A stretch of DNA of 32,710 bases, from positions 1-32,710 of IMG/VR virus record IMGVR_UViG_3300017917_001967; one strand, written 5' to 3'. This DNA comes from a virus. The translations under genes and the position numbers were made by a program. Positions 17,682 through 24,157 of this stretch are shown one piece after another. The notes beneath the pieces are model-generated. The model saw only the letters and a program-made list of their open reading frames with translations. It was not told the origin of the DNA and did no database searches. Position 1 is the stretch's first letter; each line of letters opens with the position of its first letter.

Positions 17682-19007
17682 ATGTTGTATCTAAGAAATA
17701 CAAACCAACTTCAATCAACAGCTATAGATATTAAAAGAGGAACAACTAATTCTTGTTGTACTCCTACTTTGAATTCTGTAACTAGTGCATCTTTTACACA
17801 ATTAACAATTGACTCTTCTTTTGGAGTTTATTTAATAAATTGTAAAAGTTGTGTTGGTGGATATATTCAGGTAACAGAAGATAGTGGTTCTACATGGACT
17901 ACTATAAATCCAGGTAATTGTAGCACTACAAATTTAGTGCCAATGCCTTCTCAATCTGCATATTATAGAACATTCACATCTTGTTCTACAAACAATCAAC
18001 CGTTTGACCCATTAACATCTTCATTTAGTAATGAGATTTTATACATACCTAATTCTAGATTACATTATAAGTTTGATGAAAATTTAGGAAGTAGTAGATT
18101 TACTATTGCTGTAACAGGTAGTACAATATTAGATGCAACTGCATCTGTAACTGGTGATTTTTATGAGATTCCATCTGCATCTGCAGTTAGTGAATCTTTA
18201 CAAGTATTATCAGTTCCTTACACAGGATCTCTTTCAATGAGTTTGTTAATAACTGGAAGTAATGTATCTTATTATACATCATCTTGTGTACTTAGTACAT
18301 CATCTATTTTCATAGGAAGTTATAAAGCAATACCAAACGAAGATTATTACACAACTGCATCTATTGATTATAATCCAGGTAGACAAGATTGTGGAACAAA
18401 CTTATTACCTTATACAGTTTATTCATGTGATGTTGATAATCAAATATGGTATCCTGCAAATCAATGGGGAACATTTACATCTCAATCAACTAACTATGGA
18501 TTTATTACAGGAAGTATAACTAGAACAAATGTTGAAACAAATGATTGTAGATATAATGCATTGAGATTATCAGGATCTGCTACATTCCAATCAACACAAA
18601 CTGATACTATAACGATAAATGTAGTGACTGGTTCTGTTACTGCACAAGGTCTTTCAGATTTGACTCCTGGTGGTAGTCAATGGACTTTAACTGCAAATGC
18701 AGATTCATCATCATTTACATTCAATATAGGAAATACAAATTATGATTTAATTATTCCAGCTAGTGGAAGTTGTAAGAATAAATTATTATCTATAAGAGTT
18801 GAAGGTAATGTAGGTCCAGTTCCAACCAGTGGTAGATTTACTGCATATGTTAATGGAGTTAGTATAGGTACAGAAGATATTAATCAAATTACTACATTAG
18901 GTTCAACTTATATATTAAGTTCAAACAATGGTGCATTGAGAACACATGGAAATAATGTACCTGATTCTAACTGGATAACTCAATATAATTGTTATTACGA
19001 CTTATAA
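17682..19007 (+). CDS. Cysteine-rich structural protein, head-spike candidate
   Basis: A 441-residue S/T/N-rich beta protein with an unusual number of cysteines (about 15), including NSCCTPTL at 23-30 and INCKSCVGGY at 52-61, which gives way to isolated cysteines ending in QYNCYYDL. It lacks a signal peptide. Cysteine content sets it apart from the two tail fibres, which have essentially none. Location 11 bases after the spike-base-like gene suggests a head-exposed fibre or decoration, possibly stabilised by disulphides after lysis. No homologue is recognised. Confidence 0.65.
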   Translation: MLYLRNTNQLQSTAIDIKRGTTNSCCTPTLNSVTSASFTQLTIDSSFGVYLINCKSCVGGYIQVTEDSGSTWTTINPGNCSTTNLVPMPSQSAYYRTFTSCSTNNQPFDPLTSSFSNEILYIPNSRLHYKFDENLGSSRFTIAVTGSTILDATASVTGDFYEIPSASAVSESLQVLSVPYTGSLSMSLLITGSNVSYYTSSCVLSTSSIFIGSYKAIPNEDYYTTASIDYNPGRQDCGTNLLPYTVYSCDVDNQIWYPANQWGTFTSQSTNYGFITGSITRTNVETNDCRYNALRLSGSATFQSTQTDTITINVVTGSVTAQGLSDLTPGGSQWTLTANADSSSFTFNIGNTNYDLIIPASGSCKNKLLSIRVEGNVGPVPTSGRFTAYVNGVSIGTEDINQITTLGSTYILSSNNGALRTHGNNVPDSNWITQYNCYYDL

Positions 19008-19018
19008 AATTATAAAAT

Positions 19019-19084
19019 ATGCCAATAAGAATTAACCCAGAAACGGATGAAGTAGAAATTTATCATCCTAAAAAACCAAAATAA
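19019..19084 (+). CDS. Possible 21-residue microprotein
   Basis: A short frame MPIRINPETDEVEIYHPKKP ending KP..K-stop, placed 11 bases after the previous stop and 1 base before the next start, with an A-rich leader like those of its neighbours. Tight packing in an otherwise gapless operon is the only evidence. It could equally be spacer. Confidence 0.4.
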   Translation: MPIRINPETDEVEIYHPKKPK

Positions 19085-19085
19085 A

Positions 19086-19409
19086 ATGCCAGTAAATCCA
19101 AATAAAGGTGAGAGAGAACAAGATTTCATCTCTCGTTGTATATCAGAAGAAATAAGTTCAGGATATGAACAAGAACAAGCAGCAGCTATATGTTATTCAT
19201 ATTGGAGAAAAGACAAGATGAGTAAGATAAAAGATACATCTGCAAAAGTAATGGCAAAAGTTGCCTATGATACTGATTTTAAAGGTATCAACTTATTTGC
19301 AGAAGGTGGATTAGAAGATGCGTGCTGGGAAGGTTACGAAGCAATTGGAACAAAAATGTTAGATGGACGCGAGGTTCCTAACTGTGTTCCTATTTCAGAA
19401 CCAAAATAA
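19086..19409 (+). CDS. Small conserved phage protein with cysteine motifs
   Basis: A 107-residue protein starting MPVNPNKGEREQDFISRCIS with QAAAICYSYWRKD around 35-47, and ending CWEGYEAIGTKM then GREVPNCVP. I recognise both ends as recurring in phage genes next to XkdF-type proteases: F(I/M)SRC...AICYSxW, and GxKxxxGRxVPNCVP. Their function is unknown to me; the cysteines could bind metal. It is in the same operon as the protease. Confidence 0.65.
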   Translation: MPVNPNKGEREQDFISRCISEEISSGYEQEQAAAICYSYWRKDKMSKIKDTSAKVMAKVAYDTDFKGINLFAEGGLEDACWEGYEAIGTKMLDGREVPNCVPISEPK

Positions 19410-19415
19410 AAAATA

Positions 19416-19601
19416 ATGATGCATTTATTTCGTAAAGAACCATTTAACGCAACTCTTTATGATATGGAGTTAAAAGTGGATAATTTACAAAAGCAAATAG
19501 ACGAATTGAGAACATTAGTCTTAGAATTAAGTAAACAAATTAATACATTACAAATTGAGTTAGATTATCTATCTCAAAGCAAATACGGAAAATCAATATG
19601 A
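19416..19601 (+). CDS. Short coiled-coil protein
   Basis: A 61-residue protein whose residues 14-52 form a clear heptad pattern (LYDMELKVDNLQKQIDEL, TLVLELSKQINTLQIEL). No membrane segment is visible. A second start one codon later is equally possible. The stop overlaps the next start (ATGA), so it is coupled to the lipoprotein gene. The arrangement recalls two-component spanins, in which an inner-membrane coiled coil overlaps a lipoprotein, but the missing membrane anchor argues against a standard i-spanin. Confidence 0.62.
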   Translation: MMHLFRKEPFNATLYDMELKVDNLQKQIDELRTLVLELSKQINTLQIELDYLSQSKYGKSI

Positions 19602-19774
19602 CAAAATTAACAAAAACACAAAAGATAGTAATAACATTTGTAATTGTAACTGCAATTGCATTTTTAGTATGGGGATGTGGAACTGCAGTATCAACTGAAA
19701 TTAAAACTGACTCAACAATCAACGATACTACATTAGTTGACACATTAAAAGTTGATACAATTGGCAAAAAGTAA
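19598..19774 (+). CDS. Small lipoprotein, spanin candidate
   Basis: A 58-codon frame: basic start MTKLTKTQK, hydrophobic stretch 10-25 (IVITFVIVTAIAFLVW), then GCG with Cys27 as the likely lipidated residue, followed by a short polar T/D/K tail. The -2 tryptophan is unusual for a lipobox (LVWGC), so processing is uncertain. It starts in an ATGA overlap with the coiled-coil gene and is overlapped by the next gene. Outer-membrane lipoproteins of this size at the end of a late operon are often o-spanins that help disrupt the outer membrane. This role is inference. Confidence 0.6.
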   Translation: MTKLTKTQKIVITFVIVTAIAFLVWGCGTAVSTEIKTDSTINDTTLVDTLKVDTIGKK

Positions 19775-19895
19775 ATCAGCAGGAAGTAACAATAAGATTT
19801 CATTTGGGACTAGAAAGTCTGGACAATTAAATGGTCAGAAATCTTTTAATAAACATACTCCAAAGAAAAAGATGTATAGAGGACAAGGTAGATAA
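19761..19895 (+). CDS. Small basic protein with YRGQGR end, TTG start
   Basis: A 44-residue frame read from TTG at 19761: (M)AKSKSAGSNNKISFGTRK ... KSFNKHTPKKKMYRGQGR. I recognise the K-S-(F/Y)-N-K-H-x-P-K ... YRGQGR ending from short genes in many Bacteroidota phages. TTG is preferred because the MAKSK beginning fits that family; a second TTG three codons upstream is possible, and no ATG exists in frame before residue 38. It overlaps the lipoprotein gene by 14 bases in another frame. Strongly basic, so nucleic-acid or virion binding is possible; the function is unknown. Confidence 0.6.
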   Translation: MAKSKSAGSNNKISFGTRKSGQLNGQKSFNKHTPKKKMYRGQGR

Positions 19896-19960
19896 TTAGG
19901 TTGTAACCTATTTTAACCTAATTTAAGACACTTTCTTTGTAAAGTAAGGAGAATATACAA

Positions 19961-20008
19961 AAAAATAAAACCCTCTCAGGATTTGACTCCTTTGAGGGTT
20001 TCTTCGTT
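19961..20008. terminator. Bidirectional terminator between convergent operons
   Basis: AAACCCTC (19968-19975) pairs with GAGGGTTT (19994-20001), with a further AGGA/TCCT pairing inside. The minus-strand transcript would end in a long U run (the complement of the A-rich stretch 19959-19970). The plus-strand transcript has only a short TTTCTT. It lies between the last late gene and the end of the minus-strand operon, so it probably serves both, more strongly the minus strand. Upstream, 19896-19921 holds small AACCTA/TTAGGTT repeats of unknown meaning. Confidence 0.8.
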
Positions 20009-20030
20009 ATATCAACATCAAACAAAATTC

Positions 20031-20447
20031 TTATTTTTTAAATTTACATCTATCCATATGCCATCTTTTCATAGTTGGGTATGCACCTTCTAGTTTACAA
20101 TATGGACATTTTAATTTTTTATTATTTATGTGATTTTTTGATTTTGCAGATATCTTTCCAGCTTTTATTACAGTGCCTCGTTCTGATGCTAACTTGCCAG
20201 CTGACTTACCACCATTTATTTGTGCATTTAACTTTTCTTCTTTAGTCATAGAAAATAAGCCAGTTTTATTTTTATAATGTTTATATCCAGTTTTTAATCC
20301 ATTATTTTTTAATATATCAGGAAATTCTCCATTTGCTAGTTTAGAATTTTTACCATTTTCAATTCTAACTAATTTTTGAACTGTTAATTTATTTAACTCA
20401 TCATAATCTATATTTGATTTCTTCCATTCAATCTTACTCATTGTCAT
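20031..20447 (-). CDS. Zinc-finger DNA-binding protein, homing-endonuclease-like tail
   Basis: A 138-residue lysine-rich protein. At the C-terminus, CPYCKLEGAYPTMKRWHMDRC gives a C-x2-C ... H-x3-C site (C114, C117, H130, C134), a finger common at the ends of phage HNH and GIY-YIG homing endonucleases. Residues 78-104 (NGGKSAGKLASERG, KAGKISAKS) resemble the small-residue DNA-binding repeats of those proteins. No nuclease domain is present, so it may be a degenerate endonuclease or a DNA-binding regulator. It overlaps the upstream ATPase gene by 14 bases, or 8 if the second methionine is used, and shares its promoter. Confidence 0.65.
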   Translation of the reverse strand: MTMSKIEWKKSNIDYDELNKLTVQKLVRIENGKNSKLANGEFPDILKNNGLKTGYKHYKNKTGLFSMTKEEKLNAQINGGKSAGKLASERGTVIKAGKISAKSKNHINNKKLKCPYCKLEGAYPTMKRWHMDRCKFKK

Positions 20448-21240
20448 AAATGTTTTGATTATCTAATATAATTTCCCACATATCAGGATATTCCGACATA
20501 GTATCTGCAACTTTAATTGCAACTCTTGGAGTTATTTCTTTAAAGTCATTATAGTTTTGTTCTAAATAATTAATTGTTTTGTTAATCACTTTAGAATTAT
20601 AACCACCTTCTTTTGCTTCACAATTTTTACCTAAGATATCCAATTCATCTATTAAATGCATTGTATACATATATTTTTCTTCTTTAGTTAAGAATACTTC
20701 TACACCAATAAATCTAGTTTGAATTGCATCCCAGTTATCACCAAACTTCTTTTGTAATTTATCAAATCTAGTATTAGTAATCCAAATAATTGAACCTTGG
20801 AAATCAAATTGATTTGGAACACCTAAGTCTTTAAATAATTGGTTTTTAGTTGCAGCTTCATATCCTAACATCTTTGGGCCTTTCTCTAATTCCAATCCAC
20901 CTTTTAAAAAGTCTGTAAACTTTCTAAAGTCACCTGTTGACATAGACTCTAAACTACAATCATCAAAAACAACAACATCACCTTTCTTTCTATTTTCCCA
21001 CAATTTTGCATAAAATGCAGGTGCAGTAAATGATTTTGATTTGTTATAATCTACTCTTTTTGTAGTTTTGGTTTTAATAAATGCTTGTTTAATATAATGG
21101 GATTTACCAGTTCCAGCATCACCTGATATTAATAATCCTCTTTGTGCAGAATTACCTAATACGAATACTTCTGCTATTTGTTGAATAGTTTTAAATTTAT
21201 CAACTACTCTTTTTACGATTGGGTTTGTTCTTTGTGCCAT
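20434..21240 (-). CDS. AAA+ ATPase, replication/helicase-loader candidate
   Basis: A 268-residue protein with Walker A GDAGTGKS (40-47), Walker B VVVFDD (89-94), sensor-1 ITN (154-156) and a plausible arginine finger at R176 (AIQTRF). The length and single AAA+ module suit a DnaC/DnaI-like loader or a similar DNA-remodelling ATPase, but no specific subfamily is clear. It is transcribed divergently from the DUF1376-type replication gene from paired early promoters, which supports a replication role. The phage has no recognisable polymerase, primase or helicase, so this ATPase could recruit host machinery. That is inference. Confidence 0.75.
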   Translation of the reverse strand: MAQRTNPIVKRVVDKFKTIQQIAEVFVLGNSAQRGLLISGDAGTGKSHYIKQAFIKTKTTKRVDYNKSKSFTAPAFYAKLWENRKKGDVVVFDDCSLESMSTGDFRKFTDFLKGGLELEKGPKMLGYEAATKNQLFKDLGVPNQFDFQGSIIWITNTRFDKLQKKFGDNWDAIQTRFIGVEVFLTKEEKYMYTMHLIDELDILGKNCEAKEGGYNSKVINKTINYLEQNYNDFKEITPRVAIKVADTMSEYPDMWEIILDNQNIYDNE

Positions 21241-21272
21241 AATGTTTTAATTTTTGTTTATTTGTTAATACT

Positions 21273-21304
21273 CTAATATACGACAAATATTTCAATTTAC
21301 CAAA
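21273..21304 (-). promoter_or_regulatory. Early-class promoter, minus-strand operon
   Basis: Read on the minus strand, TTTGGTA (21304-21298) and TATATTAG (21280-21273) have box starts 24 bases apart, the same as the three plus-strand early promoters. The ATPase start codon is 32 bases further on. The boxes resemble the Bacteroidota primary-sigma -33 TTTG and -7 TAnnTTTG elements. Confidence 0.75.
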
Positions 21305-21453
21305 TAAAAATGGTGTTTTTTCATAATAAATTGATTATCAACGAGTTGCATATACTGGTTTTATGTCATAAAAACCAGGTTTTTCGGGTATTTTTCGTTT
21401 TGTTTTGATTTATCATACTTATTACATATGAAACACCATATGGAAACTCATAA
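21305..21453. other. Divergent intergenic region, operator/origin candidate
   Basis: This gap between divergent early promoters holds dense dyad symmetry: TTGAT-T-ATCAA at 21331-21341, CTGGTTTTAT / ATAAAAACCAG at 21355-21378, CCATATGG at 21436-21443, and a near-direct repeat CATATGAAAC / CATATGGAAAC at 21426-21447. T-rich runs lie between them. Such a layout fits repressor operators or a replication origin beside the replication genes. Which one applies cannot be told from sequence alone. Confidence 0.45.
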
Positions 21454-21487
21454 TTTGGTATTATGGAAAAATTTTCTTATATTACAT
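21454..21487 (+). promoter_or_regulatory. Early-class promoter, replication gene
   Basis: TTTGGTA at 21454-21460, 17 bases, TATATTACAT at 21478-21487. Both boxes and the spacing recur exactly at 22227-22260. The DUF1376-type start codon is 28 bases downstream. Confidence 0.8.
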
Positions 21488-21515
21488 TATTATAAACAAT
21501 AAAAAACTAAAAAAG

Positions 21516-22016
21516 ATGGCAAAAGACCCAGCAGTTTTACTATGGACAAAAGATTTCCTAGTAGGAACTATGACAATGACAAATGAACAAGTAGGTAAGT
21601 ATATTAGATTATTATGCTTACAACATCAAAATCAATATTTGACTGATGGTGATATGAAAAGTATATTATCAGATGAAGATATTGTAATTGCTGAAAAATT
21701 TATAAAAGAAGATGGAAAGTGGTATAATATTAAAATGAAAGAAGAAACTATAAGAAGAAAAGCTTATACTGAAAATAGATTAAAAAATCTTCAGAAAAAG
21801 AAAGATATGAAAGTTAATATGGATTCCCATATGGAAAACCATACTGGAACTGTAACTGGAACTGGAACTGCAAATCTTGAACTTAAACTAGAAACTGTAA
21901 ATGTAACTAAAGCTGAAAGAGAAGATATATTAGCAGAAGCATTAACAGGTAGTTTAGATAAAGAGCAAAAACAAATAGCAAATAAGTTTGATAATATATT
22001 TGGAGATGTAAAATAA
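21516..22016 (+). CDS. DUF1376-type replication protein
   Basis: A 166-residue protein. The N-terminal ~80 residues (MAKDPAVLLWTKDFLVGTMT, NEQVGKYIRLLCLQHQNQYL, then DGKWYNIKMKEE) follow the DUF1376 pattern seen at the start of phage replication initiators and DnaT-like helicase-recruitment proteins, a winged-helix-like DNA-binding domain. A basic linker (RLKNLQKKKD) and a low-complexity TGTVTGTGT stretch follow, encoded by GGAACT repeats. The C-terminal helix could recruit a host helicase or the divergent AAA+ ATPase. The domain that would follow in a full initiator is missing or reduced. Confidence 0.75.
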   Translation: MAKDPAVLLWTKDFLVGTMTMTNEQVGKYIRLLCLQHQNQYLTDGDMKSILSDEDIVIAEKFIKEDGKWYNIKMKEETIRRKAYTENRLKNLQKKKDMKVNMDSHMENHTGTVTGTGTANLELKLETVNVTKAEREDILAEALTGSLDKEQKQIANKFDNIFGDVK

Positions 22017-22032
22017 ATTCAGTATATTACAT
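21999..22032 (+). promoter_or_regulatory. Early-class promoter, RNA gene
   Basis: TTTGGAG at 21999-22005 (inside the last codons of the replication gene), 17 bases, TATATTACAT at 22023-22032. The spacing is identical to the other early promoters. The -7 box is a perfect copy, while the -33 box differs in its last two bases. No start codon with a usable frame follows; a structured RNA and a terminator do. Confidence 0.7.
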
Positions 22033-22035
22033 TAG

Positions 22036-22198
22036 TCTGTTTTTGTTAATTATAAAATGAATGATATGTGTTATTCTCTATATGTAAGAACTTAATTAAT
22101 ACTCACAGCTATTCAGCATTTATGTAGAGTGTTCTTACGACACACATATTTAGGTCAGCAGGTTTTAAAGTGCCATTTAACTGCTGACCATTTTTTTT
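22036..22198 (+). ncRNA. Structured small RNA (~160 nt), no known family
   Basis: The stretch begins a few bases after an early-class promoter and ends in a strong terminator. It folds as nested helices: ATATGTGT (22064-22071) with ACACATAT (22142-22149), GTAAGAAC (22084-22091) with GTTCTTAC (22131-22138), ACTC (22101-22104) with GAGT (22127-22130), and GCT/AGC around an ATTC loop (22108-22117). The 5' side has large internal loops of 12 and 9 bases. No open frame of useful length is present. A long helix with asymmetric bulges superficially recalls 6S RNA, but no similarity can be claimed. A regulatory RNA or decoy is possible. Confidence 0.65.
22153..22198 (+). terminator. Rho-independent terminator of the RNA gene
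   Basis: GGTCAGCAG (22153-22161) pairs perfectly with CTGCTGACC (22181-22189), extended by TTAAA/TTTAA around a 6-base loop with a 3-base bulge, and is followed by A and eight Ts. It would stop transcripts of both the replication gene and the RNA gene. Confidence 0.93.
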
Positions 22199-22226
22199 GC
22201 GTTTTATTTTTTTCACGATACTTATA

Positions 22227-22260
22227 TTTGGTAATATCAGAAATTTATTTTATATTACAT
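22227..22260 (+). promoter_or_regulatory. Early-class promoter, HNH-to-terminase operon
   Basis: TTTGGTA at 22227-22233, 17 bases, TATATTACAT at 22251-22260. It is an exact repeat of the boxes and spacing at 21454-21487. The first start codon (22280) is 19 bases downstream. No terminator is visible before 28.0 kb, so this promoter may drive about 5.7 kb. Confidence 0.8.
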
Positions 22261-22279
22261 AAAACAAAAACAACTTAAT

Positions 22280-22669
22280 ATGGCACAAAAAATAATTTGG
22301 AAAACTGTAAAATGGAAAGGAATTGAATTTCCTAATCATTTAGTATCAAACACAGGCAAAGTAGTCACATCCCACAAAATCGCTAGAAACAAAACAAAGA
22401 CACCTTTATTCGGAGATTATAGAGAGATGAGTTATAAAACTTCTAATAGAGGATATACCTCAGTTTATATTACTGCACCAGGCGGTAAAAGATATTACCC
22501 TAATTTGCATCAGATAGTATGGGAAAGTTTTAATGGTGAAGTCCCATCTAAATTAGTAATTGACCATTCTGATAATCAAAAGGATAACAATATATTATCC
22601 AATCTACAATTACTTACAAAGAAAGAAAATACAATCAAATATCACAAAGTAGATAAATTTAAAAAATAA
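22280..22669 (+). CDS. HNH endonuclease with NUMOD4-like N-terminus
   Basis: A 129-residue protein. Residues 7-30 (WKTVKWKGIEFPNHLVSN then TGKVVTS) match the NUMOD4 substrate-recognition motif. The HNH core comprises NLHQIVWESFNG (75-86), VIDHSDNQKDNN (93-104, with D95 and H96) and NLQLLTKKEN (108-117, with N108 and N117). All expected catalytic positions are present, so it is probably active. It may be a free-standing homing endonuclease or, given its small size and early position, a nicking enzyme. It is the first gene after an early promoter and is separated by one base from the next gene. Confidence 0.82.
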   Translation: MAQKIIWKTVKWKGIEFPNHLVSNTGKVVTSHKIARNKTKTPLFGDYREMSYKTSNRGYTSVYITAPGGKRYYPNLHQIVWESFNGEVPSKLVIDHSDNQKDNNILSNLQLLTKKENTIKYHKVDKFKK

Positions 22670-22670
22670 T

Positions 22671-22868
22671 ATGAAATTTATAAAATTAGGAGATTATACT
22701 GAAGCATTGATACATGTTATCACTTTAGGATTTGGACACAGGATTGCAACTCTAATTGCAACTGAATTAGGTTTTAAATCATGTGGATGTTGTGAAAGAA
22801 AACAATGGTTAAATAGATTAACTGACAAATCTTATGATGGTCAATGTAATCAGATAAAATTATTTTAA
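22671..22868 (+). CDS. Small CGCC-motif protein
   Basis: A 65-residue protein with an N-terminal helix (ALIHVITLGFGHRIATLIA) followed by KSCGCCERKQWLNRLT at 36-51. I recognise the C-x-C-C-x-R-(K/R)-x-x-L-N motif from short genes in diverse phages, usually without assigned function; it may bind metal. The hydrophobic helix could be amphipathic rather than membrane-spanning. It sits one base after the HNH gene and one base before the next gene. Confidence 0.62.
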   Translation: MKFIKLGDYTEALIHVITLGFGHRIATLIATELGFKSCGCCERKQWLNRLTDKSYDGQCNQIKLF

Positions 22869-22869
22869 T

Positions 22870-23130
22870 ATGATAGAAGAAATAATGCAAATAGAAGGAG
22901 ATTGGTATTTGATTCACTTAAAAGGAACAAGATATTATCAGATATGGAATAAGTGGGATTTGTTTGAATTGTTATTGGATGCAACTCAAACTGACTTAAA
23001 CAATCCTAAACCTAATATGGTATTATGGGATGAAGACTTACCAATTCCACAAGAAGGATTAAACGACTTAGTAAATAAATTAAAACAAATAAAAGAAAAA
23101 CAAAATGGAAAAAGCAACGACAACATTTAA
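22870..23130 (+). CDS. Small protein of unknown function
   Basis: An 86-residue acidic protein beginning MIEEIMQIEGDWYLIHLKGT, with a likely beta hairpin (DWYLIHLKGTRYYQIWNKWD) and a C-terminal helix rich in K and Q. It has no cysteines or membrane segment. It overlaps the next gene by 26 bases, showing that both are packed into the same early operon. I recognise no family. Confidence 0.6.
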   Translation: MIEEIMQIEGDWYLIHLKGTRYYQIWNKWDLFELLLDATQTDLNNPKPNMVLWDEDLPIPQEGLNDLVNKLKQIKEKQNGKSNDNI

Positions 23131-23386
23131 GTTAGCAAGTGAACAACAATTAGACCCAAATGCAGCATATCTAATTGACTTTAGTAAATTGACATCAGTA
23201 AACGATTTAGTCCTAATCTTAAGTTGTATGGGATTCACATTTGCAGGAACACATCCTTACATTGACCAAATCAAACCATTCTTAAATTTAGACAATCCTA
23301 TTTATCCAGGTGAAAGAATGCCTGCACCAAAGAATAGTGAACTTAAATTACCAAAATTGAAAACTTTAAATAAAGATGGAGAATAA
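23105..23386 (+). CDS. Small protein of unknown function
   Basis: A 93-residue protein, MEKATTTFKLASEQQLDPNA then YLIDFSKLTSVNDLVLILSC, with a proline-rich end (YPGERMPAPKNSELKLPKLK). Residues 25-60 look like a beta-alpha-beta unit. It overlaps the upstream gene by 26 and the downstream gene by 11 bases. No function can be proposed. Confidence 0.6.
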   Translation: MEKATTTFKLASEQQLDPNAAYLIDFSKLTSVNDLVLILSCMGFTFAGTHPYIDQIKPFLNLDNPIYPGERMPAPKNSELKLPKLKTLNKDGE

Positions 23387-23606
23387 TAAATACGCACCAT
23401 TAAACGAGCAAGAGTTCAATGAATTATCAGAATTTATTTTAAACTTAGGTGCATATCTTCCAGATAATAAAGCACCTTATGTTTGGGATATGTTCAATAG
23501 ATTAAGAGATGAAAATGAAAATAGACCTTGTACATGTGCATCATCTGCAGGACATTGGAAAAGAGCAGTTGACTATTTATTTAATTGGGTAAAAGAAAGA
23601 CAATAA
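23376..23606 (+). CDS. Small helical protein with CTC motif
   Basis: A 76-residue protein: acidic N-terminal helix (LNEQEFNELSEFILNLGAYL), then RPCTCASSAGHWKRAVDYLF and NWVKERQ. The P-C-x-C-x-S-x(2)-HW pattern followed by a C-terminal helix is familiar from small genes in other Bacteroidota phages, where function is unknown. The stop overlaps the start of the sigma-like gene (TAATG), so the two are probably co-translated. Confidence 0.6.
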   Translation: MENNKYAPLNEQEFNELSEFILNLGAYLPDNKAPYVWDMFNRLRDENENRPCTCASSAGHWKRAVDYLFNWVKERQ

Positions 23607-24157
23607 TGGAAACAGGCAGTTATCAATGTGAATGTGAAAGAAGATTAATTAATTTACATTCTGAATCACATAAATGGTTACTGAACTCAGCAAATAAAAT
23701 TACTCATAATAGAGAAGAGTCTGAAGATTTAGTGCAAGAACTTTACATATATTTGCATGAGAAATGTAATCCTAAATTATTTTGGGGAACTAATTCATAC
23801 AACTTATTTTACGCATCAAAGTTCTTGCACAGCAGATTCATCAACAAAACTAAGAAACTAAATCGGACAACCTTAGTAGATGAAGTATGGAGTAATGAAG
23901 AAGATATACCATATGATGAAGAGAGAGATTTACAAATTCAGAAAGCACATGATGAAGTAATCAATGAATTAAAGAAACTTTCGACAACTAGAATGTGGCC
24001 ATCGGCAAAGATATTTGAATTATATTGGATGTCAGATGATACATTAGATGAAGTAGCAAGAAAAATAAAGATAAGTAAATCAACAACCTTTTTAGCAGTA
24101 AAGAAAGTAAGAAGGTATTTAAAAGAAGTTATAGATAATCCATTTGATAATGTTTAA
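23606..24157 (+). CDS. Sigma-70-family-like transcription factor
   Basis: A 183-residue protein; the ATG at 23606 in the TAATG overlap is chosen over an upstream in-frame start at 23585. Residues 21-60 match sigma region 2 (SHKWLLNSANKIT then EESEDLVQELYIYLHE, comparable to the AEDLVQE(T/V)F motif). About residues 145-180 form a region-4-like helix-turn-helix (TLDEVARKIKISKSTTFLAV then KKVRRYLKEV). This two-domain layout is that of small alternative sigma factors. It lies in the early operon and is the natural candidate to read the five TAAyTATTTt-N11-TTGTTATTA sites before the structural operons. Binding is inferred, not seen. Confidence 0.72.
   Translation: METGSYQCECERRLINLHSESHKWLLNSANKITHNREESEDLVQELYIYLHEKCNPKLFWGTNSYNLFYASKFLHSRFINKTKKLNRTTLVDEVWSNEEDIPYDEERDLQIQKAHDEVINELKKLSTTRMWPSAKIFELYWMSDDTLDEVARKIKISKSTTFLAVKKVRRYLKEVIDNPFDNV

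Noticed and set aside
19896-19921. AACCTA/TTAGGTT repeats as an attachment site
   Set aside because: No integrase or repressor exists in the genome and the repeats are too short. They may only be transcript-end structure.
22036-22198. A transfer RNA or known riboswitch in the early gap
   Set aside because: There is no cloverleaf or CCA-type end, and no aptamer signature I know. The arms form one long nested helix instead.
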